NCBI GenBank assembly: GCA_964020085.1
Contig: OZ026603.1
Location: 6,250,546-6,314,545, forward strand
From: Micromussa lordhowensis
Lineage: Eukaryota; Cnidaria; Anthozoa; Scleractinia; Lobophylliidae
Length of the DNA: 64,000 bases
Reading direction: 5' to 3'
Shown: one piece after another, positions 10,162 through 21,600 of the stretch
Layout: every line of letters starts with the position of its first letter
Numbering within the stretch: the first letter of the stretch is position 1
The notes under the pieces: generated by a model
What the model saw: the letters and a program-made list of their open reading frames with translations, nothing else
What the model was told of the DNA's origin: nothing
Database searches by the model: none
Position numbers and translations under genes: made by a program

Positions 10162-12231
10162 GGTTTGCAGCAAAATGTTCTGCTAGGTTGGCACTTGAAG
10201 GAAATTCTAGTTAGAACATGATGGCATTGGCGCCAGGGTGTTTTTTCTGGCCTTCTTTTTGCAGTAGTTTCCCCTGGTCCCAACTTTGCAGAATTTCAGA
10301 AAACGCGCGCTGGGGGTCCCCTTGGCAAATTTGACATAGCTCGGTTTCACGGGCACTTTAAGAGGCGCGGTTTGCAGCAAAATGTTTTGCTAGGTTGGCA
10401 CTTTGAGGAAATCCTAGTTAGAACATGATGGCATTGGCGCCAGGGTGTTTTTTCTGGCCTTCTTTTTGCAGTAGTTTCCCCTGGCCCCAACTTTGTAGAA
10501 TTTCAGAAAACGCGCGCTGGGGGTCCCCTTGGCAAATTTGACATAGCTCGGCTTCACGGGCACTTTAAGAGGCGCGGTTTGCAGCAAAATGTTCTGCTAG
10601 GTTGGCACTTCAAGGAAATCATACTTAGAACATGATGGCATTGGCGCCAGGGTGTTTTTTCTGGCCTTCTTTTTGCAGTAGTTTCCCCTGGTCCCAACTT
10701 TGCAGAATTTCAGAAAACGCGCGCTGGGGGTCCCCTTGGCAAATTTGACATAGCTCGGCTTCACGGGCACTTTAAGAGGCGCGGTTTGCAGCAAAATGTT
10801 TTGCTAGGTTGGCACTTCAAGGAAATCCTAGTTAGAACATGATGGCATTGGCGCCAGGGTGTTTTTTCTGGCCTTCTTTTTGCAGTAGTTTCCCCTGGTC
10901 CCAACTTTGCAGAATTTCAGAAAACGCGCGCTGGGGGTCCCCTTGGCAAATTTGACATAGCTCGGCTTCACGGGCACTTTAAGAGGCGCGGTTTGCAGCA
11001 AAATGTTCTGCTAGGTTGGCACTTCAAGGAACTTATACTTAGAACATGATGGCATTGGCGCCAGGGTGTTTTTTCTGGCCTTCTTTTTGCAGTAGTTTCC
11101 CCTGGTCCCAACTTTGCAGAATTTCAGAAAACGCGCGCTGGGGGTCCCCTTGGCAAATTTGACATAGCTCGGCTTCACGGGCACTTTAAGAGGCGCGGTT
11201 TGCAGCAAAATGTTTTGCTAGGTTGGCACTTCAAGGAAATTCTAGTTAGAACATGATGGCATTGGCGCCAGGGTGTTTTTTCTGGCCTTCTTTTTGCAGT
11301 AGTTTCCCCTGGTCCCAACTTTGCAGAATTTCAGAAAACGCGCGCTGGGGGTCCCCTTGGCAAATTTGACATAGCTCGGCTTCACGGGCACTTTAAGAGG
11401 CGCGGTTTGCAGTAAAATGTTCTGCTAGGTTGGCACTTCAAGGAAATCCTAGTTAGAACATGATGGCATTGGCGCCAGGGTGTTTTTTCTGGCCTTCTTT
11501 TTGCAGTAGTTTCCCCTGGTCCCAACTTTGCAGAATTTCAGAAAACGCGCGCTGGGGGTCCCCTTGGCAAATTTGACATAGCTCGGTTTCACGGGCACTT
11601 TAAGAGGCGCGGTTTGCAGCAAAATGTTCTGCTAGGTTGGCACTTTAAGGAAATCCTAGTTAGAACATGATGGCATTGGCGCCAGGGTGTTTTTTCTGGC
11701 CTTCTTTTTGCAGTAGTTTCCCCTGGTCCCAACTTTGCAGAATTTCAGAAAACGCGCGCTGGGGGTCCCCTTGGCAAATTTGACATAGCTCGGCTTCACG
11801 GGCACTTTAAGAGGCGCGGTTTGCAGCAAAATGTTCTGCTAGGTTGGCACTTTAAGGAAATCTTAGTTAGAACATGATGGCATTGGCGCCAGGGTGTTTT
11901 TTCTGGCCTTCTTTTTGCAGTAGTTTCCCCTGGTCCCAACTTTGCAGAATTTCAGAAAACGCGCGCTGGGGGTCCCCTTGGCAAATTTGACATAGCTCGG
12001 CTTCACGGGCACTTTAAGAGGCGCGGTTTGCAGCAAAATGTTCTGCTAGGTTGGTACTTCAAGGAATTTGTAGTTAGAACATGATGGCATTGGCGCCTGG
12101 GTGTTTTTTCTGGCCTTCTTTTTGTGGTAGTTTCCCCTGGTCCCAACTTTGCAGAATTTCAGAAAACGCGCGCTGGGGGTCCCCTTGGCAAATTTGACAT
12201 AGCTCGGCTTCACGGGAACTTTAAGAGGCGC
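10162..12231 (+). repeat. 10-mer HOR (2070 bp), copy 4
   Basis: This is the fourth copy of the ten-monomer unit, displaced by the preceding three-monomer insertion. Its markers are TGGCCCC/TTTGTAG near 10482, AAATCATACTTAG near 10617, GAACTTATACTTAG near 11029, CAGTAAAATG near 11411 and the GTACTTCAAGGAATTTG monomer near 12053. It ends next to a GGCATCGGCG monomer, as copy 3 does. Confidence 0.88.
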
Positions 12232-15200
12232 GGTTTGCAGCAAAATGTTCTGCTAGGTTGGCACTTTAAGGAAATTCTAGTTAGAACATGATGGCATCGG
12301 CGCCAGGGTGTTTTTTCTGGCCTTCTTTTTGCAGTAGTTTCCCCTGGTCCCAACTTTGCAGAATTTCAGAAAACGCGCGCTGGGGGTCCCCTTGGCAAAT
12401 TTGACATAGCTCGGCTTCACGGGCACTTTAAGAGGCGCGGTTTGCAGCAAAATGTTCTGCTAGGTTGGCACTTGAAGGAAATGCTAGTTAGAACATGATG
12501 GCATTGGCGCCAGGGTGTTTTTTCTGGCCTTCTTTTTGCAGTAGTTTCCCCTGGTCCCAACTTTGCAGAATTTCAGAAAACGCGCGCTGGGGGTCCCCTT
12601 GGCAAATTTGACATAGCTCGGCTTCACGGGCACTTTAAGAGGCGCGGTTTGCAGCAAAATGTTCTGCTAGGTTGGCACTTGAAGGAAATCATACTTACAA
12701 TATGATGGCATTGGCGCCAGGGTGTTTTTTCTGGCCTTCTTTTTGCAGTAGTTTCCCCTGGTCCCAACTTTGCAGAATTTCAGAAAACGCGCGCTGGGGG
12801 TCCCCTTGGCAAATTTGACATAGCTCGGCTTCACGGGCACTTTAAGAGGCGCGGTTTGCAGCAAAATGTTTTGCTAGGTTGGCACTTCAAGGAAATCCTA
12901 GTTAGAACATGATGGCATTGGCGCCAGGGTGTTTTTTTTGGCCTTCTTTTTGCAGTAGTTTCCCCTGGTCCCAACTTTGCAGAATTTCAGAAAACGCGCG
13001 CTGGGGGTCCCCTTGGCAAATTTGACATAGCTCGGCTTCACGGGCACTTTAAGAGGCGCGGTTTGCAGCAAAATGTTCTGCTAGGTTGGCACTTTAAGGA
13101 AATCCTAGTTAGAACATGATGGCAGTGGCGCCAGGGTGTTTTTTCTGGCCTTTTTTTTGCAGTAATTTCCCCTGGTCCCAACTTTGCAGAATTTCAGAAA
13201 ACGCGCGCTGGGGGTCCCCTTGGCAAATTTGACATAGCTCGGCTTCACGGGCACTTTAAGAGGCGCGGTTTGCAGCAAAATGTTCTGCTAGGTTGGCACT
13301 TCAAGGAAATTTTAGTTAAAACATGATGGCATTGGCGACAGGGTGTTTTTTCTGGCCTTCTTTTTGCAGTAGTTTCCCCTGGTCCCAACTTTGCAGAATT
13401 TCAGAAAACGCGCGCTGGGGGTCCCCTTGGCAAATTTGACATAGCTCGGTTTCACGGGCATTTTAAGAGGCGCGGTTTGCAGCAAAATGTTCTGCTAGGT
13501 TGGCACTTGAAGGAAATTCTAGTTAGAACATGATGGCATTGGCGCCAGGGTGTTTTTTCTGGCCTTCTTTTTGCAGTAGTTTCCCCTGGTCCCAACTTTG
13601 CAGAATTTCAGAAAACGCGCGCTGGGGGTCCCCTTGGCAAATTTGACATAGCTCGGCTTCACGGGCACTTTAAGAGGCGCGGTTTGCAGCAAAATGTTCT
13701 GCTAGGTTGGCACTTGAAGGAAATCCTAGTTAGAACATGATGGCATTGGCGCCAGGGTGTTTTTTCTGGCCTTCTTTTTGCAGTAGTTTCCCCTGGTCCC
13801 AACTTTGCAGAATTTCAGAAAACGCGCGCTGGGGGTCCCCTTGGCAAATTTGACATACCTCGGCTTCACGGGCACTTTAAGAGGCGCGGTTTGCGGCAAA
13901 ATGTTTTGCTAGGTTGGCACTTCAAGGAAATCTTAGTTAGAACATGATGGCATTGGCGCCAGGGTGTTTTTTCTGGCCTTCTTTTTGCAGTAGTTTCCCC
14001 TGGTCCCAACTTTGCAGAATTTCAGAAAACGCGCGCTGGGGGTCCCCTTGGCAAATTTGACATAGCTCGGCTTCACGGGCACTTTAAGAGGCGCGGTTTG
14101 CGGCAAAATGTTCTGCTAGGTTGGCACTTCAAGGAAATTTTAGTTAGAACATGATGGCATTGGCGCCAGGATGTTTTTTTTTGGCCTTCTTTTTGCAGTA
14201 GTTTCCCCTGGTCCCCACTTTGTAGAATTTCAGAAACGCGCGCTGGGGGTCCCCTTGGCAAATTTGACATAGCTCGGCTTCACGGGCACTTTAAGAGGCG
14301 CAGTTTGCAGCAAAATGTTCTGCTAGGTTGGCACTTCAAGGAAATCTTAGTTAGAACATGATGGCATTGGCGCAGGGGTGTTTTTTCTGGCCTTCTTTTT
14401 GCAGTAGTTTCCCCTGGTCCCAACTTTGCAGAATTTCAGAAAACGCGCGCTGGGGGTCCCCTTGGCAAATTTGACATACCTCGGCTTCACGGGCACTTTA
14501 AGAGGCGCGGTTTGCAGCAAAATGTTCTGCTTGGTTGGCACTTGACGGAAATCCTAGTTAGAACATGATGGCATTGGCGCCAGGGTGTTTTTTCTGGCCT
14601 TCTTTTTGCAGTAGTTTCCCCTGGTCCCAACTTTGCAGAATTTCAGAAAACGCGCGCTGGGGGTCCCCTTGGCAAATTTGACATAGCTCGGCTTCACGGG
14701 CACTTTAAGAGGCGCGGTTTGCAGCAAAATGTTTTGCTAGGTTGGCACTTCAAGGAAATCTTAGTTAGAACATGATGGCATTGGCGCCAGGGTGTTTTTT
14801 CTGGCTTTCTTTTTGCAGTAGTTTCCCCTGGTCCCAACTTTGCAGAATTTCAGAAAACGCGCGCTGGAGGTGCCCTTGGCAAATTTGACATAGCTCGGCT
14901 TCACGGGCACTTTAAGAGGCGCGGTTTGCAGCAAAATGTTCTGCTAGGTCGGCACTTCAAGGAAATCCTAGTTAAAACATGATGGCATTGGCGCCAAGGT
15001 GTTTTTTCTGGTTTTCTTTTTGCAGTAGTTTCCCCTGGTCCCAACTTTGCAGAATTTCAGAAAACGCGCGCTGGGGGTCCCCTTGGCAAATTTGACATAG
15101 CTCGGCTTCACGGGCACTTTAAGAGGCGCGGTTTGCAGCAAAATGTTCTGCTAGGTTGGTACTTCAAGGAAATCCTAGTTAGAACATGATGGCATTGGCG

Positions 15201-18200
15201 CCAGGGTGGTTTTTCTGGCCTTCTTTTTGCAGTAGTTTCCCCTGGTCCCAACTTTGCAGAATTTCAGAAAACGCGCGCTGGGGGTCCCCTTGGCAAATTT
15301 GACATAGCTCGCCTTCACGGGCACTTTAAGAGGCGCGGTTTGCAGCAAAATGTTCTGCTAGGTCGGCACTTCAAGGAAATCCTAGTTAGAACATGATGGC
15401 ATTGGCGCCAGGGTGTTTTTTCTGGCCTTCTTTTTGCAGTAGTTTCCCCTGGTCCCAACTTTGCAGAATTTCAGAAAACGCGCGCTGGGGGTCCTCTTGG
15501 CAAATTTGACATACCTCGGCTTCACGGGCACTTTAAGAGGCGCGGTTTGCGGCAAAATGTTCTGCTAGGTTGGCACTTCAAGGAAATCCTAGTTAGAACA
15601 TGATGGCATATGCGCCAGGGTGTTTTTTCTGGCCTTCTTTTTGCAGTAGTTTCCCCTGGTCCCAACTTTGCAGAATTTCAGAAAACGCGCGCTGGGGGTC
15701 CCCTTGGCAAATTTGACATAGCTCGGCCTCACGGGCACTTTAAGAGGCGCGGTTTGCGGCAAAATGTTCTCCTAGGTTGGCACTTTAAGGAAATTTTAGT
15801 TAGAACATGATGGCATTGGCGCCAGGATGTTTTTTTTTGGCCTTCTTTTTGCAGTAGTTTCCCCTGGTCCCAACTTTGCAGAATTTCAGAAAACGCGCGC
15901 TGGGGGTCTCCTTGGCAAATTTGACATAGCTCGGCTTCACGGGCACTTTAAGAGGCGCCGTTTGCAGCAAAATGTTCTGCTAGGTCGGCACTTTAAGGAA
16001 ATTTTAGTTAGAACATGATGGCATTGGCGCCAGGGTGGTTTTTCTGGCCTTCTTTTTGCAGTAGTTTCCCCTGGTCCCAACTTTGCAGAATTTCAGAAAA
16101 CGCGCGCTGGGGGTCCCCTTGGCAAATTTGACATAGCTCGCCTTCACGGGCACTTTAAGAGGCGCGGTTTGCAGCAAAATGTTCTGCTAGGTTGGCACTT
16201 TAAGGAAATCGTAGTTAAAACATGATGGCATTGGCGCCAGGGTGTTTTTTTTGGCCTTCTTTTTGCAGTAGTTTCCCCTGGTCCCAACTTTGCAGAATTT
16301 CAGAAAACGCGCGCTGGGGGTCCTTTTGGCAAATTTGACATAGCTCGGCTTCACGGGCACTTTAAGAGGCGCGGTTTGCGGCAAAATGTTCTGCTAGGTT
16401 GGCACTTGAAGGAAATCCTAGTTAGAACATGATGGCATTGGCGCCAGGGTGTTTTTTTTGGCCTTCTTTTTGCAGTAGTTTCCCCTGGTCCCAACTTTGC
16501 AGAATTTCAGAAAACGCGCGCTGGAGGTCCCCTTGGCAAATTTGACATAGCTCGGCTTCACGGGCACTTTAAGAGGCGCGGTTTGCAGCAAAATGTTCTG
16601 CTAGGTTGGCACTTGAAGGAAATCCTAGTTAAAACATGATGGCATTGGCGCCAGGGTGTTTTTTCTGGCCTTCTTTTTGCAGTAGTTTTCCCTGGTCCCA
16701 ACTTTGCAGAATTTCAGAAAACGCGCGCTGGGGGTCCCCTTGGAAAATTTGACATAGCTCGGCTTCACGGGCACTTTAAGAGGCGCGGTTTGCGGCAAAA
16801 TGTTCTGCTAGGTTGGCACTTCAAGGAAATCCTAGTTAAAACATGATGGCATTGGCGCCAGGGTGTTTTTTCTGGCCTTCTTTTTGCAGTAGTTTCCCCT
16901 GGTCCCAACTTTGCAGAATTTCAGAAAACGCGCGCTGGGGGTCCCCTTGGCAAATTTGACATAGCTCAGCTTCACGGGCCCTTTAAGAGGCGCGGTTTGC
17001 AGCAAAATGTTCTGCTAGGTTGGCACTTCAAGGAAATTTTAGTTAGAACATGATGGCATTGGCGCCAGGGTGTTTTTTTTGGCCTTCTTTTTGCAGTAGT
17101 TTCCCCTGGTCCCAACTTTGCAGAATTTCAGAAAACGCGCGCTGGGGGTGCCCTTGGCAAATTTGACATAGTTCGGCTTCACGGGCACTTTAAGAGGCGC
17201 GGTTTGCAGCAAAATGTTCTGCTAGGTTGGCACTTGAAGGAAATTCTAGTTAGAATATGATGGCATTGGCGCCAGGGTGTTTTTTCTGGCCTTTTTTTTT
17301 GCAGTAGTTCACCTGGTCCCAACTTTGCAGAATTTCAGAAAACGCGCGCTGGGGGTCTCCTTGGCAAATTTGACATAGCTCGGCTTCACGGGCACTTTAA
17401 GAGGCGCGGTTTGCAGCAAAATGTTCTGCTAGGTTGGCACTTCAAGGAAATCCTAGTTAGAACATGATGGCATTGGCGCCAGGGTGGTTTTTCTGGCCTT
17501 CTTTTTGCAGTAGTTTCCCCTGGTCCCAACTTTGCAGAATTTCAGAAAACGCGCGCTGGGGGTCCCCTTGGCAAATTTCACATAGCTCGCCTTCACGGGC
17601 ACTTTAAGAGGCGCGGTTTGCAGCAAAATGTTTTGCTAGGTTGGCACTTTAAGGAAATCGTAGTTAAAACATGATGGCATTGGCGCCAGGGTGTTTTTTC
17701 TGGCCTTCTTTTTGCAGTAGTTTCCCCTGGTCCCAACTTTGCAGAATTTCAGAAAACGCGCGCTGGGGGTCCCCTTGGCAAATTTGACATAGCTCGGCTT
17801 CACGGGCACTTTAAGAGGCGCGGTTTGCGGCAAAATGTTCTGCTAGGTTGGCACTTGAAGGAAATTCTAGTTAGAACATGATGGCATTGGCGCCAGGGTG
17901 TTTTTTCTGGCCTTCTTTTTGCAGTAGTTTCCCCTGGTCCCAACTTTGCAGAATTTCAGAAAACGCGCGCTGGGGGTCTCCTTGGCAAATTTGACATAGC
18001 TCGGCTTCACGGGCACTTTAAGAGGCGCGGTTTGCAGCAAAATGTTCTGCTAGGTTGGCACTTCAAGGAAATCCTAGTTAGAACATGATGGCATTGGCGC
18101 CAGGGTGGTTTTTCTGGCCTTCTTTTTGCAGTAGTTTCCCCTGGTCCCAACTTTGCAGAATTTCAGAAAACGCGCGCTGGGGGTCCCCTTGGCAAATTTG

Positions 18201-18699
18201 ACATAGCTCGCCTTCACGGGCACTTTAAGAGGCGCGGTTTGCAGCAAAATGTTTTGCTAGGTTGGCACTTTAAGGAAATCGTAGTTAAAACATGATGGCA
18301 TTGGCGCCAGGGTGTTTTTTCTGGCCTTCTTTTTGCAGTAGTTTCCCCTGGTCCCAACTTTGCAGAATTTCAGAAAACGCGCGCTGGGGGTCCCCTTGGC
18401 AAATTTGACATAGCTCGGCTTCACGGGCACTTTAAGAGGCGCGGTTTGCGGCAAAATGTTCTGCTAGGTTGGCACTTGAAGGAAATACTAGTTAGAACAT
18501 GATGGCATTGGCGCCAGGGTGTTTTTTCTGGCCTTCTTTTTGCAGTAGTTTCCCCTGGTCCCAACTTTGCAGAATTTCAGAAAACGCGCGCTGGGGGTCC
18601 CCTTGACAAATTTGAGATAGCTCGGCTTCACGGGCACTTTAAGAGGCGCGGTTTGTAGCAAAATGTTCTGCTAGGTTGGCACTTGAAGAAAATTCTAGT
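12232..18699 (+). repeat. Mixed-monomer district with private GCGGCAAAATG variant
   Basis: About 31 monomers with no single dominant unit. The variant TTTGCGGCAAAATG (A-to-G at monomer position 159) occurs near 13893, 14101, 15550, 15758, 16379, 16794, 17827 and 18448, and I did not notice it elsewhere. Two other local markers travel together: GGGTGGTTTTTCTGG and CTCGCCTTC, near 15206/15309, 16033/16138, 17482/17588 and 18103/18209. The last two sets lie in a 3-mer (621 bp) duplication at about 17340-18470. Compensating +1/-1 indels occur inside single monomers near 14170/14235 and 17292/17310, which keeps the 207-bp spacing. One monomer near 15830 has an uncompensated +1. Confidence 0.85.
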
Positions 18700-21600
18700 T
18701 AGAACATGATGGCATTGGCGCCAGGGTGTTTTTTCTGGCCTTCTTTTTGCAGTAGTTTCCCCTGGTCCCAACTTTGCAGAATTTCAGAAAACGCGCGCTG
18801 GGGGTCCCCTTGGCAAATTTGACATAGCTCGGCTTCACGGGCACTTTAAGACGCGCGGTTTGCAGCAAAATGTTCTGCTAGGCTGGCACTTCAAGGAAAT
18901 CCTAGTTAGAACATGATGACATTGGCGCCAGGGTGTTTCTCTGGCCTTCATTTTGCAGTAGTTTCCCCTGGTCCCAACTTTGCAGAATTTCAGAAAACGC
19001 GCGCTGGGGGTCCCCTTGGCAAATTTGACATAGCTCGGCTTCACGGGCACTTTAAGAGGCGCGGTTTGCAGCAAAATGTTCTGCTAGGTTGGCACTTCAA
19101 GGAAATCCTAGTTAGAACATGATGGCATTGGCGCCAGGGTGTTTTTTCTGGCCTTCTTTTTGCAGTAGTTTCCCCTGGTCCCAACTTTGCAGAATTTCAG
19201 AAAACGCGCGCTGGGGGTCCCCTTGGCAAATTTGACATAGCTCGGCTTCACGGGCACTTTAAGAGGCGCGGTTTGCAGCAAAATGTTCTGCTAGGTTGGC
19301 ACTTGAAGGAAATTCTAGTTAGAACATGATGGCATTGGCGCCAGGGTGTTTTTTCTGGCCTTCTTTTTGCAGTAGTTTCCCCTGGTCCCAACTTTGCAGA
19401 ATTTCAGAAAACGCGCGCTGGGGGTCCCCTTGGCAAATTTGACATAGCTCGGCTTCACGGGCACTTTAAGAGGCGCGGTTTGCAGCAAAATGTTCTGCTA
19501 GGTTGGCACTTCAAGGAAATCCTAGTTAGAACATGATAACATTGGCGCCAGGGTGTTTCTCTAGCCTTCATTTTGCAGTAGTTTCCCCTGGTCCCAACTT
19601 TGCAGAATTTCAGAAAACGCGCGCTGGGGGTCCCCTTGGCAAATTTGACATAGCTCGGCTTCACGGGCACTTTAAGAGGCGCGGTTTGCAGCAAAATGTT
19701 CTGCTAGGTTGGCACTTGAAGGAAATTCTTGTTAGAACATGATGGCATTGGCGCCAGGGTGTTTTTTCTGGCCTTCTTTTTGCAGTAGTTTCCCCTGGTC
19801 CCAACTTTGCAGAATTTCAGAAAACGCGCGCTGGGGGTCCCCTTGGCAAATTTGACATAGCTCGGCTTCACGGGCACTTTAAGAGGCGCGGTTTGCAGCA
19901 AAATCTTCTGCTAGGTTGGCACTTTAAGGAAATCCTAGTTAGAGCATGATGGCATTGGCGCCAGGGTGTTTTTTCTGGCCTTCTTTTTGCAGTAGTTTCC
20001 CCTGGTCCCAACTTTGCAGAATTTCAGAAAACGCGCGCTGGGGGTCCCCTTGGCAAATTTGACATAGCTCGGCTTCACGGGCACTTTAAGAGGCGCGGTT
20101 TGCAGCAAAATGTTCTGCTAGGGTGGCACTTCAAGAAAATTTTAGTTAGAACATGATGGCATTGGCGCCAGGGTGTTTTTTTTGGCCTTCTTTTTGCAGT
20201 AGTTTCCCCTGGTCCCAACTTTGCAGAATTTCAGAAAACGCGCGCTGGGGGTCCCCTTGGCAAATTTGACATAGCTCGGCTTCACGGGCACTTTAAGAGG
20301 CGCGGTTTGCAGCAAAATGTTCTGCTAGGATGGCACTTGAAGGAAATCCTAGTTAGAACATGATGACATTGGCGCCAGGGTGTTTTTTCTGGCCTTCTTT
20401 TTGCAGTAGTTTCCCCTGGTCCCAACTTTGCAGAATTTCAGAAAACGCGCGCTGGGGGTCCCCTTGGCAAATTTGACATAGCTCGGCTTCACGGGCACTT
20501 TAAGAGGCGCGGTTTGCAGCAAAATGTTCTGCTAGGGTGGCACTTCAAGGAAATTGTAGCTAGAACATGATGGCATTGGCGCCAGGGTGTTTTTTTTGGC
20601 CTTCTTTTTGCAGTAGTTTCCCCTGGTCCCAACTTTGCAGAATTTCAGAAAACGCGCGCTGGGGGTCCCCTTGGCAAATTTGACATAGCTTGGCTTCACG
20701 GGCACTTTAAGAGGCGCGGTTTGCAGCAAAATGTTCTGCTGGGTTGGCACTTCAAGGAAATTTTAGTTAAAACATGATGGCATTGGCGCCAGGGTGTTTT
20801 TTCTGGCCTTCTTTTTGCAGTACTTTCCCCTGGTCCCAACTTTGCAGAATTTCAGAAAACGCGCGCTGGGGGTCCCCTTGGCAAATTTGACATAGCTCGG
20901 CTTCACGGGCACTTTAGGAGGCGCGGTTTGCAGCAAAATGTTCTGCTAGGTTGGCACTTTAAGGAAATCTTAGTAATGACATGATGACATTGGCGACAGG
21001 GTGTTTTTTCTGGCCTTCTTTTTGCAGTAGTTTCCCCTGGTCCCAACTTTGCAGAATTTCAGAAAACGCGCGCTGGGGGTCCCCTTGGCAAATTTGACAT
21101 AGCTCGGCTTCACGGGCACTTTAAGAGGCGCGGTTTGCAGCAAAATCTTCTGCTAGGTTGGCACTTTAAGGAAATCCTAGTTAGAGCATGATGGCATTGG
21201 CGCCAGGGTGTTTTTTCTGGCCTTCTTTTTGCAGTAGTTTCCCCTGGTCCCAACTTTGCAGAATTTCAGAAAACGCGCGCTGGGGGTCCCCTTGGCAAAT
21301 TTGACATAGCTCGGCTTCACGGGCACTTTAAGAGGCGCGGTTTGCAGCAAAATGTTCTGCTAGGTTGGCACTTCAAGGAAATTTTAGTTAAAACATGATG
21401 GCATTGGCGCCAGGGTGTTTTTTCTGGCCTTCTTTTTGCAGTAGTTTCCCCTGGTCCCAACTTTGCAGAATTTCAGAAAACGCGCGCTGGGGGTCCCCTT
21501 GGCAAATTTGACATAGCTCGGCTTCACGGGCACTTTAAGAGGCGCGGTTTGCAGCAAAATGTTCTGCTAGGGTGGCACTTCAAGAAAATTCTAGTTAGAA

